Shown here in pieces: positions 48,510 to 59,799 of a stretch of 60,771 bases of DNA. Source of the DNA: an uncultured delta proteobacterium (GTDB taxonomy: Bacteria > Desulfobacterota > Syntrophia > Syntrophales > UBA8958); contig CAISJV010000023.1 of the NCBI GenBank assembly GCA_903885795.1, positions 1 to 60,771 of the forward strand, in the 5' to 3' direction. A program made the position numbers and the translations under genes. The notes under the pieces were generated by a model. That model was not told where the DNA came from. It made no database searches and saw only the letters and a list, made by a program, of their open reading frames with translations. Position 1 is the stretch's first letter, and each line of letters begins with the position of its first letter.

Positions 48510-49781
48510 ATGGACTCAACTCAAAAGCCTGAAATAAATCAACAAACAAGCGTAAAGCGCGATCGTCTATTTTCCCATATGATCCGCAGCCGGTGGGTCT
48601 GGCTCGTGATCATCGTCTGTTTAGCTGCAGCTGCCTACAAGATCTTCCTTATGCAGACAGCTGCACAGGTTGGGGCGCGAAACAAGGCCCAAAATGAAGC
48701 TCAGCGTCCCCTCCCAGTGACAGCAGTGGCGGCCAAAAAAGTCAGTATCGATGTCTATTTGAATGGGCTTGGTACGGTTATCCCCGTACAAACCGTCACG
48801 GTACGGTCTCAAGTCAGCGGGCAGCTCTTACGGGTGCATTTCAAAGAGGGACAGATCGTGAAGAAAGGGGAGCTTCTGGCAGAAATAGATCCCCGCCCCT
48901 TTCAGGTCCAGCTCATGCAGGCCGAGGGGCAGCTTGCGCGCGATGAAGCTCTATTGAAGAATGCCGAGGGTGATCTGGCACGTTACAAGCAATTGCTTGC
49001 CCAGGACTCTATTGCCGAACAGCAGGTCACAACTCAGGATTCGCTAGTGCAGCAATACCGGGGCGCCGTCAAAACAGATCGCGGGCAGATCGCCAATGCT
49101 AATCTTCAAATCACCTATTCGCAGATCACATCATCATTATCGGGCCGTGTCGGCCTGCGGCAGGTGGACCCGGGCAATATGGTTCAGACGAACGACACAA
49201 ACGGTCTGGCCGTCATCACCCAGCTCCAGCCAATCACAGTCGTGTTTTCGGTCCCCCAGGACAATCTGCCCACTGTGCTGAAGCGTTTGCATACTGGAGA
49301 GCCTTTGCCCGTTCATGCTTACAGTCAGGACGGCAAGGTGCTGCTGGCTAGCGGCAAGCTCCTCGCCGTAGATAATCAGATCGATACAACCACGGGAACC
49401 GTAAAGATAAAGGCCGTACTCGAAAATAAGGACAATGTGCTCTTTGCGAATCAGTTCGTCAATGTGCGAATGAAGGTGGGTACCCTAAACGATGCGACCG
49501 TCATGCCAACCTCGGCGATACAGCGCGGCTCCATCGGCACTTTCGTTTACGTGGTGACGCAGGAAAAGAATATCAACGTGCGTCCGGTGCAGCTCGGCCC
49601 CACAGAAGGCGACAATGTCGCTGTGATCAGCGGCCTGTCGCCGGGAGAGCTTGTCGTCATGGTCGGCGGGGATAAACTACGGGAAGGCTCAAAAGTGGAG
49701 GTGGTCGCTAACGATGCAGCGGGCGCTCCGAGCCAAAAGCGAAAGATTCCCCGCGACGACAGCCGCAAGGGCGGGCGCTAA
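48510..49781 (+). CDS. RND periplasmic adaptor, MdtA-like
   Basis: A 423-aa membrane-fusion protein. An N-terminal membrane anchor (about 29-43) is followed by VNGLG-like start of the barrel-sandwich, the lipoyl half-motifs ([19 protein letters not shown] and [16 protein letters not shown]), a coiled-coil hairpin between them (about 145-215) and beta-barrel domains. The charged C-terminus ends [11 protein letters not shown] 48510 has GGGGCGGGG upstream; a TTG 60 nt earlier is less likely. It links the MdtBC-like pump to the outer-membrane factor. Confidence 0.9.
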   Translation: MDSTQKPEINQQTSVKRDRLFSHMIRSRWVWLVIIVCLAAAAYKIFLMQTAAQVGARNKAQNEAQRPLPVTAVAAKKVSIDVYLNGLGTVIPVQTVTVRSQVSGQLLRVHFKEGQIVKKGELLAEIDPRPFQVQLMQAEGQLARDEALLKNAEGDLARYKQLLAQDSIAEQQVTTQDSLVQQYRGAVKTDRGQIANANLQITYSQITSSLSGRVGLRQVDPGNMVQTNDTNGLAVITQLQPITVVFSVPQDNLPTVLKRLHTGEPLPVHAYSQDGKVLLASGKLLAVDNQIDTTTGTVKIKAVLENKDNVLFANQFVNVRMKVGTLNDATVMPTSAIQRGSIGTFVYVVTQEKNINVRPVQLGPTEGDNVAVISGLSPGELVVMVGGDKLREGSKVEVVANDAAGAPSQKRKIPRDDSRKGGR

Positions 49782-49849
49782 TAACAGAACCGGGATATGC
49801 CGCATGCAATTACTGCCATCATTGCTTTGATAATGAGACAAACGACGAC

Positions 49850-52800
49850 ATGAATCCATCGCGTCCTTTCATCCTGCGACCTGTAGCAACCTCGTTGCTC
49901 ATGATGGCCATTCTCCTGTCGGGCATCATTGCTTACCGGGTGCTGTCGATCTCGGCTCTCCCACAAGTGGACTACCCGACCATCCAGGTTGTTACTCTTT
50001 ATCCGGGCGCAAGCCCCGATGTGGTCACTTCATCCATCACCGCACCCCTGGAGCGCCAATTCGGCCAGATGCCGGGCCTGAATCAGATGTCCTCCACAAG
50101 CTCGGGCGGGGCATCAGTGATCACCTTGCAATTCAGTCTTAGCCTGGACATTGATGTGGCGGAGCAGGAGGTGCAGGCCGCCATTAACGCCGCTGGTAAT
50201 CTGTTGCCAACAGATCTGCCGATGCCCCCGATCTACAGTAAGGTCAACCCCGCCGACGCACCGATCCTGACTTTAGCCGTCACTTCCAAAACCCTGCCGC
50301 TGCCGAAGGTTCAGGACCTGGTAGACACGCGTCTCGCCCAGAAGATCTCGCAATTGTCGGGTGTTGGTATGGTGAGCATTAGTGGCGGACAGCGACCGGC
50401 TATTCGCATTCAAGCCAACCCTAAAGCGCTTGCCGCTTATAACCTGAGCCTCGAAGACGTGCGCACTGCCATCAACACTGCAAATGTCAACCAGGCTAAG
50501 GGCAGCTTCGATGGCCCCACCCGAGCATCGATGATTGATGCCAATGATCAACTCAAATTTGCGTCCGAATATGAACAGCTCATCATCGCCTACCGCAATG
50601 GCGCCCCGGTGCGCCTTTCCGATGTAGCCACCCTGCGCGATGACGCCGAAAATATTCGCCTAGCCGCCTGGAGTGGCGAGGTTCCTGCGGTCATCGTCAA
50701 CATACAGCGTCAACCCGGCGCAAACGTCATCGAAGTCGTGGACCGTATTAAGAAGATTATACCGCAACTGCGGGCATCTTTACCAAGCTCAGTGGAAGTG
50801 ACGTTACTCTCCGATCGTACCACCACCATCCGGGCTTCCGTAAAAGATGTCCAGTTCGAATTGATCCTGGCGGTGGCGCTCGTAGTCATGGTGATCTTCC
50901 TGTTTTTGCGCAACTTTTCGGCCACCGTGATACCAAGTATCGCCGTGCCACTTTCTCTCATCGGCACTTTCGGTGTGATGTATCTGGCGGGTTTCAGTAT
51001 CAACAACCTGACGCTGATGGCGCTCACCATTTCCACGGGATTTGTCGTGGATGACGCCATCGTCGTCATAGAGAATATCATGAGATACATCGAGCAGGGC
51101 GACTCCCCCCTGGAAGCCGCGATCAAAGGCTCGCAGCAGATCGCTTTCACAATTATCTCCCTGACCATTTCTCTTGTGGCCGTGCTGATCCCCCTCTTGT
51201 TCATGGGAGACGTTGTGGGTCGGCTGTTTCGCGAATTCGCCATCACCCTGGCCGTGTCCATTCTTATTTCGGCGGTTGTTTCCCTGACGCTCACGCCCAT
51301 GATGTGTGCGAAACTGCTGCACCATATCCCTGAAGCCGAACAGGGCCGGTTTTATCGTGCCAGCGGTCTATTCTTCGAGAGAGTGATCTCTCGCTATGGT
51401 AAAATGCTCACCTGGGTGCTCGATCACCAGGGGATAACATTGCTGACGGCCATTGCCACGATTATGTTGACGGTGTTTCTTTATGTCATTATCCCTAAGG
51501 GCTTCTTCCCCGTCCAGGACACGGGCATGATTCAAGGCATATCCGAGGCCCCGCAGTCGATCTCGTTTTCTGCGATGGCGGAACGTCAGCAGTCCCTGGC
51601 CAAGGTAATCTTGCAGGACCCCGCTGTGGAAAGTCTATCGTCCTTCATCGGTGTGGATGGAACCAATGTCACGCTCAACAGTGGCCGCATAATGATCAAT
51701 CTAAAAATGAAGGACAAACGTGACGCCGATGCCATGGGTGTCATCCGCCGCCTGCAACCGAAGCTCGCACAGGTTAAAGGCATATCTCTCTTCATGCAAC
51801 CCGTGCAGGATCTCACGATTGAGGACAGAGTGAGCCGGACACAGTACCAGTTTACGATGGAGACCGCCGATCCGAACGAATTGAGCCTGTGGAATAGCCG
51901 TCTTGTTGACCGGCTCTCCCGCTTGCCCTATCTTGCCGATGTGGCAAGCGATCTTCAGGATCAGGGATTGCAGGCTTACGTCGCCATTGACCGAGATGCT
52001 GCTGGGCGGATGGGCATCACGACTGCCGCCATCGATAATATATTATACGACGCCTTCGGGCAGCGGCTCGTGTCTACAATTTTTACACAATCGAACCAGT
52101 ACCGTGTCGTTCTTGAGGTACAGCCCGAATATAAGCTTGGGCCGACGGCACTTAACGACCTATACATTGCGTCGTCAACAGGAAAGCAGGTCCCCCTGGG
52201 ATCCATCGCCACGATTTTGGAAAAGCCGACTCCCCTTGTGGTCAATCATCTCGAACAGTTTCCTGCGGCAACCATCTCTTTCAATCTGGCAAACAAAGCC
52301 TCCCTCGGGGATGCGGTCAAGGCAATCGAAGCGACCGAGCTGGAGATCGGCCTCCCCATTAGCGTCAAGACAGGCTTTCAGGGCGCTGCTCTCGCTTTTC
52401 GATCCTCCCTTTCGAGCACACTGCTGCTGATCCTCGCTGCCATTGTGGCCGTATACATTGTTTTAGGTGTGCTTTACGAAAGCTATATCCATCCCATAAC
52501 GATTATTTCCACGCTACCATCGGCTGGTGTAGGGGCACTGCTCGCACTCATGATTTCCCGCACGGATCTGGGCATCATCGGCATCATTGGTATTGTCCTC
52601 TTGATCGGCATCGTCAAGAAGAATGCTATCATGATGATCGATTTTGCACTGGAGGCCGAACGCAAGGAGGGCAAGACGCCCCGCGAAGCGATATTTCAGG
52701 CTTCCCTGCTGCGATTCCGGCCTATTTTAATGACCACCCTGTCGGCTTTGCTCGGAGCCTTGCCACTTATGCTGGGTAGCGGTATGGGTTCAGAACTGCG

Positions 52801-52966
52801 CCATCCCTTGGGTATCACAATGGTGGGTGGACTTATCTTTAGCCAGATACTGACACTTTTTACCACCCCGGTGATCTACCTGGCCTTTGATCGTCTCAGC
52901 AGGCGTGTTACGACTCGTTATAACCGTTCGTTAAAGCATGAGGAAAGTGGCGAGCCATATCCATGA
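49850..52966 (+). CDS. RND multidrug efflux permease, MdtB-like
   Basis: A 1038-aa AcrB-type proton antiporter with 12 predicted helices and two large periplasmic loops. The proton-relay residues are present: D401-D402 in FVVDDAIVV and K923 in IGIVKKNAI. It shares the MdtB/MdtC (heteromeric) subgroup appearance ([18 protein letters not shown] at the start). It overlaps the next permease by 4 nt (ATGA). In E. coli MdtB2C forms the trimer and exports bile salts and novobiocin; the substrate here is unknown. Confidence 0.92.
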   Translation: MNPSRPFILRPVATSLLMMAILLSGIIAYRVLSISALPQVDYPTIQVVTLYPGASPDVVTSSITAPLERQFGQMPGLNQMSSTSSGGASVITLQFSLSLDIDVAEQEVQAAINAAGNLLPTDLPMPPIYSKVNPADAPILTLAVTSKTLPLPKVQDLVDTRLAQKISQLSGVGMVSISGGQRPAIRIQANPKALAAYNLSLEDVRTAINTANVNQAKGSFDGPTRASMIDANDQLKFASEYEQLIIAYRNGAPVRLSDVATLRDDAENIRLAAWSGEVPAVIVNIQRQPGANVIEVVDRIKKIIPQLRASLPSSVEVTLLSDRTTTIRASVKDVQFELILAVALVVMVIFLFLRNFSATVIPSIAVPLSLIGTFGVMYLAGFSINNLTLMALTISTGFVVDDAIVVIENIMRYIEQGDSPLEAAIKGSQQIAFTIISLTISLVAVLIPLLFMGDVVGRLFREFAITLAVSILISAVVSLTLTPMMCAKLLHHIPEAEQGRFYRASGLFFERVISRYGKMLTWVLDHQGITLLTAIATIMLTVFLYVIIPKGFFPVQDTGMIQGISEAPQSISFSAMAERQQSLAKVILQDPAVESLSSFIGVDGTNVTLNSGRIMINLKMKDKRDADAMGVIRRLQPKLAQVKGISLFMQPVQDLTIEDRVSRTQYQFTMETADPNELSLWNSRLVDRLSRLPYLADVASDLQDQGLQAYVAIDRDAAGRMGITTAAIDNILYDAFGQRLVSTIFTQSNQYRVVLEVQPEYKLGPTALNDLYIASSTGKQVPLGSIATILEKPTPLVVNHLEQFPAATISFNLANKASLGDAVKAIEATELEIGLPISVKTGFQGAALAFRSSLSSTLLLILAAIVAVYIVLGVLYESYIHPITIISTLPSAGVGALLALMISRTDLGIIGIIGIVLLIGIVKKNAIMMIDFALEAERKEGKTPREAIFQASLLRFRPILMTTLSALLGALPLMLGSGMGSELRHPLGITMVGGLIFSQILTLFTTPVIYLAFDRLSRRVTTRYNRSLKHEESGEPYP

Positions 52967-55900
52967 ATCTATCATCATCATTCATCTATAGGCCTGTCGC
53001 CACTACGCTGCTTACGCTCGGGGTGATGCTCACCGGTATTGTCGCCTTTTTCCTCCTGCCTGTGGCATCTCTACCCCAGGTGGATTTTCCTACCATATCC
53101 GTACAGGCCTCCCTCCCCGGGGCGTCTCCAGAAACCATGGCCGCAACCGTGGCGACTCCCCTCGAACGCTCCCTGGGTCGCATTGCCGGTGTCAGCGAGA
53201 TAACATCCATCAGTTCGCTAGGTTCAACCCGCATCACCCTACAATTCGATCTTGACCGTGATATCGACGGCGCTGCGAGAGATGTGCAGGCGGCGATCAA
53301 CGGAGCTCGCAGCCTACTGCCATCAGGATTACCGAGAAACCCGACTTACCGCAAGGTCAATCCGGCGGATGCACCGATCCTGATTCTCGCCCTGACCTCG
53401 GATACCATGACCCGCGGCCAGCTTTACGATGCAGCAGATACCATTCTGGCGCAAAAAATTTCTCAGATGAAAGGTGTGGGCCAGGTAAACGTCGGCGGCA
53501 GTTCGCTGCCTGCGGTCAGAGTAGAACTGAACCCCACCCTTCTCAACAGCTATGGAATCGGCATCGAGTCTGTGCGCCAGTTGATTGCCGCCTCCAATGC
53601 CAACAGACCGAAGGGTGACGTTGAGGAGGGAGACCGTCACTGGCAGATCTATGCCAACGACCAGGCTAAAACGGCCAGGGACTATATTCCGCTTATCGTG
53701 TCCTACCGGAACGGCGCAGCCGTGCGACTCTCTGATCTGGGTGAAGTTGTCGATTCGGTACAGGACTTGCGGAATGCAGGCTTGTACAATGGCAAACCCT
53801 CCGTTTTGCTTATTATCAGCAAGCAGCCAGGCGCCAACGTCATTGAGACGGTTGACCGCGTCAAGGGGCTCATGGCAGAATTGAGGGCCTCGGTGCCGAG
53901 CGCCATCAATATCACTATCGCCTCAGACCAGACCACCACCATTCGCGCTTCGTTGCGTGAAATTGAGCGTACCCTGATCATTTCGGTTGGTTTGGTGATT
54001 CTTGTGGTATTCCTGTTCCTGCGCAACGTTCGCTCCATGCTGATTCCCTGTGTGGCCGTGCCGGTATCCTTGATCGGTACGTTTGGTGTGATGTATCTCG
54101 CCAAATACAGTGTGGACAATCTGTCACTGATGGCGCTTACCGTTGCCACCGGCTTCGTCGTGGACGATGCCATTGTGGTGCTGGAAAACATCTCGCGCCA
54201 CATCGAAAAGGGGATGCAGCCCTTTAAAGCTGCTCTCCTCGGGGCGCGCGAAGTCGGATTCACGGTGCTGTCCATGAGCCTCTCCCTAATTGCGGTTTTT
54301 ATTCCTATCCTGCTTATGGGTGGCGTCATCGGTAGGATATTTCGCGAGTTTGCAGTGACACTCTCAGCGGCAATCCTCATATCACTTGTTGTTTCTCTCA
54401 CAACGACGCCGATGATGTGTGCGCGCCTTCTCAAATCCGGGGATGATCTGAAACGCGGTTGGTTCTACAGAACCGGTGAAAAATTGTTTGCGAGCTTGCT
54501 TTCCCGTTATGAGCGGTCACTCGGCTGGGCGCTCAGGCACGGGCCTTTTATGCTGCTCCTTTTGCTGACGACGGTGTGCTTGAATGTTTATCTGTACGTT
54601 GTTATCCCGAAGGGATTTTTCCCGCAGCAGGATACGGGGCGGTTGATGGGCAGAATCCAGGCCGACCAGAACATTTCTTTCCAGGCCATGCAACAAAAAC
54701 TGATCAATATCATGAACGTGGTCCGACAGGACCCGGCCGTAGAAAGTGTCGTCGGTTTCACGGGAGGTGGTCAAATCAACAGCGGCTCCATGTTCGTGTC
54801 CTTGAAGCCTCTTGCTGAACGTAAAGTATCCGCCGACCAGGTGATGGCCCGCCTGCGCCCCAAAATTGCCAAGGAACCCGGCGCCAGACTTTTTCTGCAA
54901 CCGGTACAGGATATTCGCGTCGGCGGCAGATCCTCTGGCGCCATGTACCAATATACCCTGCAGGCCGAAGATCTCACAGAATTAAGAAAATGGGAGAAGC
55001 AGATTCGGGATGCCCTGGGTCAACTCCCGCAACTGGTGGATATCAACACGGACGAGCAGGACAGGGGGTTGCAAACGGCTGTTGCCATTGACCGCGATGC
55101 TGCTTCTCGCATGGGAGTGACAATAGCGCTCATCGATGCCACCTTGAACGACTCCTTTGGTCAGCGCCAAGTGTCCACAATCTATAATCCCCTTAACCAG
55201 TACCGGGTTGTTATGGAGGTGGCGCCGCAGTACGGGCAGGGTCCCGAGGCGCTCCGTGATTTATATGTTCGTGTGCCTTCCAGTGCACAGTTTCCGGTTG
55301 GAGCCCAAGTGCCGCTTCTGGCCTTTGCATCCTACGGGTTAAACAATACGCCCTTGTCGGTCAATCACCAGGGGCAGTTTGCAGCCTCCACGATCTCCTT
55401 CAATCTGACTCCAGGCATCTCGCTCTCGGAGGCTACGCTGGCCATCAGCGATACTATGAACCGCATCGGTGTGCCGGATTCCATAAGGGGCAGCTTTCAG
55501 GGGACGGCCCGGACATTTCAAGCGTCCCTGCAAAGCCAGCCCTGGCTGATCCTCGCTGCTCTGGTCACTATCTATATTGTGCTCGGCATCCTGTATGAAA
55601 GCTATGTCCATCCGATCACCATTATATCCACATTGCCCTCAGCCGGTGTCGGGGCCATCCTGGCCCTGATTATATCCCGAACGGAATTCAGCATCATGGC
55701 TCTTATCGGAGTAATCTTGCTGATCGGTATCGTGAAGAAGAACGCCATTATGATGATTGACTTCGCCCTTGATGTTGAACGAAAACAAGGTAAAAATTCC
55801 CGGGAGGCCATATACGAGGCATGCCTGATTCGTTTCCGGCCGATCATGATGACGACCATGGCGGCACTGCTTGGTGCGATACCGCTCATGCTCGGCGCCG

Positions 55901-56100
55901 GGGATGGGGCCGAATTGCGTCGACCGCTAGGCATTGCCATCGTCGGTGGACTGATTGTAAGCCAGATGCTTACATTATACACCACGCCGGTCGTCTATTT
56001 ATACCTTGACCGTTTCCGGCTTTGGTGTCTGTCCGTAACAAGTCGCAAAGGCCGGGCTCGTACACTGGTGATGGAGGGGACGGGAGGAATCCAAAGATGA
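52963..56100 (+). CDS. RND multidrug efflux permease, MdtC-like
   Basis: A 1045-aa partner of the preceding permease, with the same architecture. D401-D402 (FVVDDAIVV) and K925 (IGIVKKNAI) are intact, so both subunits appear able to conduct protons. It starts within the previous stop (ATGA) and its own stop TGA overlaps the next start, so three genes are translationally coupled. The two permeases diverge clearly, consistent with an MdtB2C-type heterotrimer and not a recent duplication. Confidence 0.92.
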   Translation: MNLSSSFIYRPVATTLLTLGVMLTGIVAFFLLPVASLPQVDFPTISVQASLPGASPETMAATVATPLERSLGRIAGVSEITSISSLGSTRITLQFDLDRDIDGAARDVQAAINGARSLLPSGLPRNPTYRKVNPADAPILILALTSDTMTRGQLYDAADTILAQKISQMKGVGQVNVGGSSLPAVRVELNPTLLNSYGIGIESVRQLIAASNANRPKGDVEEGDRHWQIYANDQAKTARDYIPLIVSYRNGAAVRLSDLGEVVDSVQDLRNAGLYNGKPSVLLIISKQPGANVIETVDRVKGLMAELRASVPSAINITIASDQTTTIRASLREIERTLIISVGLVILVVFLFLRNVRSMLIPCVAVPVSLIGTFGVMYLAKYSVDNLSLMALTVATGFVVDDAIVVLENISRHIEKGMQPFKAALLGAREVGFTVLSMSLSLIAVFIPILLMGGVIGRIFREFAVTLSAAILISLVVSLTTTPMMCARLLKSGDDLKRGWFYRTGEKLFASLLSRYERSLGWALRHGPFMLLLLLTTVCLNVYLYVVIPKGFFPQQDTGRLMGRIQADQNISFQAMQQKLINIMNVVRQDPAVESVVGFTGGGQINSGSMFVSLKPLAERKVSADQVMARLRPKIAKEPGARLFLQPVQDIRVGGRSSGAMYQYTLQAEDLTELRKWEKQIRDALGQLPQLVDINTDEQDRGLQTAVAIDRDAASRMGVTIALIDATLNDSFGQRQVSTIYNPLNQYRVVMEVAPQYGQGPEALRDLYVRVPSSAQFPVGAQVPLLAFASYGLNNTPLSVNHQGQFAASTISFNLTPGISLSEATLAISDTMNRIGVPDSIRGSFQGTARTFQASLQSQPWLILAALVTIYIVLGILYESYVHPITIISTLPSAGVGAILALIISRTEFSIMALIGVILLIGIVKKNAIMMIDFALDVERKQGKNSREAIYEACLIRFRPIMMTTMAALLGAIPLMLGAGDGAELRRPLGIAIVGGLIVSQMLTLYTTPVVYLYLDRFRLWCLSVTSRKGRARTLVMEGTGGIQR

Positions 56101-57584
56101 ATAAGCCATCGCATATATGCATTGTTATGGTTGGTTTGGCGATGTTTTTCGGCTGTACCGTTGGGCCGGATTATAAACGACCAACGATAAATGTTCCCGT
56201 GGCATTTAAGGAACTCAAGGGTTGGAAGGAGGCGCAACCCCGCGACCACGAGATAACGACCCAGTGGTGGAAGGTTTTCAACGATCCCCTGCTTAACTCC
56301 CTTGAGGAGCAAGTCAGCATCTCGAACCAGTCACTGGTACAGGCAGAGGCCCAGTATCGCCAGGCGCTGGCATTGGTGCAGGGGGCGCGGGCAAACTATT
56401 TCCCCCAAATTGCCGCTACCGCAGCTTTTACACGTGCCCAGTCATCAGGAAACAATAATAGTAATGGAGGAACATCTACGGCGAACCAACATTTATTCTC
56501 CCTCAGTGCCGGTTGGGAGATTGATATATGGGGACGCGTAAGACGACAGGTAGAATCAAACACAGCGAGTGCCCAGGCGAGTGCCGCGGATTTACAAGCC
56601 TTGCGACTGTCTCTACAGGCGGAACTCGCACAGGATTATTTCCTTTTGTGTACGCTGGATGCACAGAAGAAAACACTCGACGATACGGTTGCCGCATACC
56701 AGAAGGCGCTTGAGCTTACTAAAAACCGCTATGCGGCTGGCGTAGCCTCCAAAGCCGACGTTATTCTGGCCCAGACACAGCTTAAGTCTACCCAGGCACA
56801 GTCCATTGACATCGGGATACTGCGTGCGCAACTTGAACACGCAATTGCCTTGCTGATTGGAAAGGCTCCGGCTGACTTTTCCATTCCCACAACATCAATC
56901 ACCGCAAAGATGCCGCAAATTCCGACTGCTATTCCGTCCGCTCTTCTTGAACGTAGACCTGACATCGCTTCCGCAGAGCGTAGCATTGCCGCGGCAAATG
57001 CACAGATTGGTGTGGCAAAGAGTGCGTACTTTCCATCTTTATCACTTTCTGCCTCAACGGGTTATCAAAGCTCGGGCTTAGTGGATCTGTTTGCCGCACC
57101 GGGATTTTTTTGGGCTTTAGGACCCGTAGCGCTGGCCCAGACGCTATTTGATGGTGGCGCCCGTAAAGCTCAGACGGAACAGGCGATTGCCGCCTACGAG
57201 GGTACCGTTGCTGCCTATCGGCAAACCGTGCTTGCGAGTTTCCAGCAGGCTGAAGATAACCTTTCGACACTGCGTATCCTCGAAGATGAGGCGCGGGTTC
57301 AAGACGAAGCATTGATCTCAGCAAGAGAATCGGTCACTCTGACCACTAATCAGTACAAGGCTGGAACCGTCAGTTACCTCAATGTCATTATAACACAATA
57401 CGTGGCACTCACAAACGAAAGGGCGGTGCTGGGAATCCGGGGGCAGAGGCTCACCGCTGCCATCTTGCTGATCAAAGCCTTGGGTGGCGGATGGAATGCA
57501 TCGGAGTTACCCACCCCGGATCGGCTTGTTGGCAAACCGACTATGCGGGATGGAGATAAACAGATCTCTGCACCATGGTTTTAG
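56097..57584 (+). CDS. NodT/OprM-type outer-membrane lipoprotein of RND system
   Basis: A 495-aa outer-membrane factor. A signal segment ends in a lipobox-like MFFGC at about residue 20, followed by TVGPDYKRP, the standard start of mature NodT/OprM proteins. Two OEP repeats follow, with ALIPS-like [14 protein letters not shown] in the middle. I chose ATG 56097, which overlaps the mdtC-like stop. Together with the TolC-like gene at 47063 the operon encodes two outer-membrane factors. Confidence 0.92.
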   Translation: MNKPSHICIVMVGLAMFFGCTVGPDYKRPTINVPVAFKELKGWKEAQPRDHEITTQWWKVFNDPLLNSLEEQVSISNQSLVQAEAQYRQALALVQGARANYFPQIAATAAFTRAQSSGNNNSNGGTSTANQHLFSLSAGWEIDIWGRVRRQVESNTASAQASAADLQALRLSLQAELAQDYFLLCTLDAQKKTLDDTVAAYQKALELTKNRYAAGVASKADVILAQTQLKSTQAQSIDIGILRAQLEHAIALLIGKAPADFSIPTTSITAKMPQIPTAIPSALLERRPDIASAERSIAAANAQIGVAKSAYFPSLSLSASTGYQSSGLVDLFAAPGFFWALGPVALAQTLFDGGARKAQTEQAIAAYEGTVAAYRQTVLASFQQAEDNLSTLRILEDEARVQDEALISARESVTLTTNQYKAGTVSYLNVIITQYVALTNERAVLGIRGQRLTAAILLIKALGGGWNASELPTPDRLVGKPTMRDGDKQISAPWF

Positions 57585-57755
57585 GTTGAGAAGAACGAAC
57601 GATTGTTACACGGGAAATGACTCGCATCATAAAACATTTGACGTTCACCACTGCCAACCGACCTCAGGCGCTGCTCGGCTGGCCTTGAAGGTATCCAATG
57701 CGGAATGCGGGTACATGATAAGTCCGGGTATGGACATGAGCATGCCCTCCTTGGA

Positions 57756-57917
57756 TTAACTAGCAGCCTTCTTCACTATGAAAAGAGCAATAACAACGGC
57801 AATAACCGCGAACACACCAAAAAGAGTAAAAAATTGTTCCACATATGTCAGGCTCTCATACCAGCTTATCACCTGATAGTAACACGTCAGATACTGGTTC
57901 TTAAAACTGTCGATCAT
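57756..57917 (-). CDS. Small single-helix membrane protein
   Basis: A 53-aa frame on the minus strand, found by reading the gap directly. It begins MIDSFKNQYLTCYYQVISWY and has one hydrophobic helix (about residues 30-48, FTLFGVFAVIAVVIALFIV) followed by KKAAS. A strong GGGAGG sits 6 nt before the ATG, and the composition is protein-like. A longer frame on the opposite strand (57705-58091) is Cys/Ser-rich and less plausible. Function is unknown; I do not recognise a family. Confidence 0.6.
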   Translation of the reverse strand: MIDSFKNQYLTCYYQVISWYESLTYVEQFFTLFGVFAVIAVVIALFIVKKAAS

Positions 57918-58034
57918 GGATACCTCCCGGCAAGCTATCTGTTTAGTATTTTTAAGACCTGTTCTAATTTCATAAGGTTAACTTCGTCGATATGTTTCTG
58001 TTCTGATGGGTATCTTTTATTTATGGCCGCCGTT

Positions 58035-58064
58035 TTATCAGGAATTTGCTTGTATTCCTACAAT
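58035..58064 (+). promoter_or_regulatory. Candidate sigma-70 promoter for the zinc-ribbon gene
   Basis: TTATCA (58035-58040), 18-nt spacer, TACAAT (58059-58064). It lies about 70 nt upstream of the zinc-ribbon ORF. The rest of the region 57918-58132 between the two divergent small genes shows nothing else. Confidence 0.3.
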
Positions 58065-58132
58065 TATTCTTGCTTTGTCCCCGTCTTGTGATAGTAAGCA
58101 CGAATCGATAACCTTTTGTGAGGAATGGAACA

Positions 58133-58372
58133 ATGCCCCGAAACAATGGAAAAACATGTTGCCTCAATCATCCTGATTTGGAAATGGTTGTTTTAAATGA
58201 GAAAAATACTGATACCTTTCATGCTATCCGCCTGGCTACCTGGGAATATGGGAAACGTGTAAAGATGGAGAACAAATCCACTGGTTTTGATGTGTATGCC
58301 TGTCCCGAATGCGGCTACAGTGAGTTTTACCTGACCCCGTCTGAATTGAAAATTATCCATAAAGTCCCCTGA
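58133..58372 (+). CDS. Small zinc-ribbon protein of unknown function
   Basis: A 79-aa soluble protein. It has a Cys-Cys near the N-terminus (TCCLNHPD) and a C-terminal CPECGYSEFYL ribbon knuckle, suggesting one zinc site. GTGAGGAATGGA lies just upstream of ATG 58133; an in-frame GTG at 58118 would overlap that site. I do not recognise a specific family. It is convergent with the isochorismatase-like gene. Confidence 0.65.
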   Translation: MPRNNGKTCCLNHPDLEMVVLNEKNTDTFHAIRLATWEYGKRVKMENKSTGFDVYACPECGYSEFYLTPSELKIIHKVP

Positions 58373-58455
58373 GAGATAATGCAACCGTTCGGAGATAAAA
58401 AAATAATCAGATCCGTAGGTCCGGGCTGAGTGGCCGCGCAAATCCGGATGGCGAG

Positions 58456-59010
58456 TTATTTTATCTTGTCCATAATCGTTGACGAAGAAAGGATTTGGGC
58501 ATAGAGCCCCGACAGGGCAGCCATAAACGCGGCATGAACTTCTGATGCGACGACGGTATGGGAAAGAAATGACAGCTCCCTTGTCGCGCAGGCGTCATGA
58601 GCCACAAGGCAATTAAATCCGTTGTCCGCAGCCGCTCTTACCGTCGCATCGATGCACATGTGACTCATGGCCCCACAAACCACCAGCGTCTTGACATTGG
58701 CCGCACGCAGTTGATCTATCAGTGTGGTTTTGCGAAAGCTGTTGGGGAAATGTTTAATGATAACCGGTTCGCCCGGAGCTGGGGTAACGGAGGCGTGAAT
58801 TTCCACGCCGGCAGTGTCGGCCTGAAAAAATGGTGCATTGGGTTGTGATGAGACGTGCTGGATATGGAAAATCGGCAGGCCGCGCTCGCGAAACAGTCTT
58901 AAGAGAAGGGCGGCGTTTTCCGCTGCAAGGTCCATGTTTTCCAACGCCATTTTCCCGCCGGGGAAGTAATCATTCTGAATGTCAACAAGCATCAGGGCTG
59001 TATAGTCCAT
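58456..59010 (-). CDS. Isochorismatase-family cysteine hydrolase
   Basis: A 184-aa alpha/beta hydrolase-like protein. The catalytic triad of the family is present: D10 in MLVDIQNDYF, K86 in VIIKHFPNSF, and C119 in GAMSHMCIDATVRAA. Related enzymes cleave nicotinamide, carbamoyl groups or isochorismate; nothing here fixes the substrate. AGGAGG precedes the ATG. The gene has no operon partners; a decayed acyl-CoA dehydrogenase lies behind it on the same strand. Confidence 0.87.
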   Translation of the reverse strand: MDYTALMLVDIQNDYFPGGKMALENMDLAAENAALLLRLFRERGLPIFHIQHVSSQPNAPFFQADTAGVEIHASVTPAPGEPVIIKHFPNSFRKTTLIDQLRAANVKTLVVCGAMSHMCIDATVRAAADNGFNCLVAHDACATRELSFLSHTVVASEVHAAFMAALSGLYAQILSSSTIMDKIK

Positions 59011-59160
59011 AAATTCCTCCTGGTTATAGATTGACTCATTCCGGTTAATATGGTTTCCAGCATATGGTCAGAAACAGATCACGTCAAGCTAAAAAGGAAA
59101 GGGAAGGGCCGCCCTCTGGAGAATAGAAGAACTTTTCGGATAAATTATTAATTTTCTATT

Positions 59161-59346
59161 TCATGACGCGAAACTATCCTCCGTGATTTCGATCATGGAC
59201 AGGTCCTCACTTCTTATCGCCTTCACGGCCCCATCGACTTCGGGCAGAACATGCTTGATTAAGAATCGTGCGGCAGATATTTTGCTGATGTAGAAGGCGC
59301 TGTCGGTGCTGTTTGCGCCTGTCATTTCAGAGAGTTCAAACAGTTT
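59161..59346 (-). pseudogene. Remnant of acyl-CoA dehydrogenase, C-terminal end only
   Basis: The minus strand reads, up to a TGA at 59163-59161, a peptide ending with FYISKISAARFLIKHVLPEV, then DGAVKAIRSEDLSM and a DSFAS tail. This matches from memory the extreme C-terminus of the long acyl-CoA dehydrogenases of fatty-acid and aromatic-acid degraders. In-frame TAA stops it upstream, but one base fewer in the A5 run (T5 at 59344-59348) would join it to TLADRVGAIK, so a frameshift is likely. Nothing of the rest of the gene is present. Confidence 0.6.
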
Positions 59347-59503
59347 TTATTGCTCCGACCCGATCAGCCAATGTGCAGAGTGTATTTATCTGATGAGGTC
59401 TATGTAGCATGGATAGAACCAAATTATTGGAATTTCATAGTCTGACATAGCGAGATAAATTAAAGCCGCATTTCCCATAATCTGCATTCTGAAATTGATG
59501 CAT

Positions 59504-59607
59504 GTGCGGATAATGCACGGTCTGTGCGAATAATGCACATCTTGATGAATGCCTGTTCTAAAGGTCTGTCGTGATTTCAGTAACGAATAGTGTTCGATAT
59601 TCGCACA
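59504..59607. promoter_or_regulatory. Three enhancer-like dyads TGTGC-N7-GCACA
   Basis: Site 2 (59524-59540) is a perfect TGTGC-N7-GCACA. Site 1 (59504-59520) differs by one base, and site 3 (59591-59607, TGTTC-N7-GCACA) by one base. Sites 1 and 2 share GATAAT/AATAAT spacers and start exactly 20 nt apart, two helical turns. All lie 140-250 nt upstream of a sigma-54 promoter, fitting a bacterial enhancer-binding protein. A/T-rich DNA at 59640-59720 could be bent between them. Confidence 0.6.
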
Positions 59608-59748
59608 AAAGTCACTGACTGCTATCCTTAGAATCCAAGAACTATGTTACAAATATCGACATTAATATTGAAATATACACAGCATATTAACATATAATAT
59701 ATATCAGTTATGATATTAAGAAACTTCCCGAACCCATAATTCTCACTA

Positions 59749-59764
59749 TGGCACCTAAATTGCG
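59749..59764 (+). promoter_or_regulatory. Sigma-54 (-24/-12) promoter
   Basis: TGGCACCTAAATTGCG: TGGCAC (59749-59754), 5-nt spacer, TTGC (59760-59763), with GG and GC at the required 12-nt spacing. Predicted start near 59775, leaving a leader of about 25 nt before the small ORF at 59800. Confidence 0.72.
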
Positions 59765-59799
59765 TAAAGGAAAGACAGAAGTGAGGAACAGATTTATTG

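Noticed and set aside
57705-58091. 128-codon plus-strand frame after the efflux operon
   Set aside because: Rich in Ser, Cys and Leu without domain features, poor start, and antisense to a better-supported small membrane protein.
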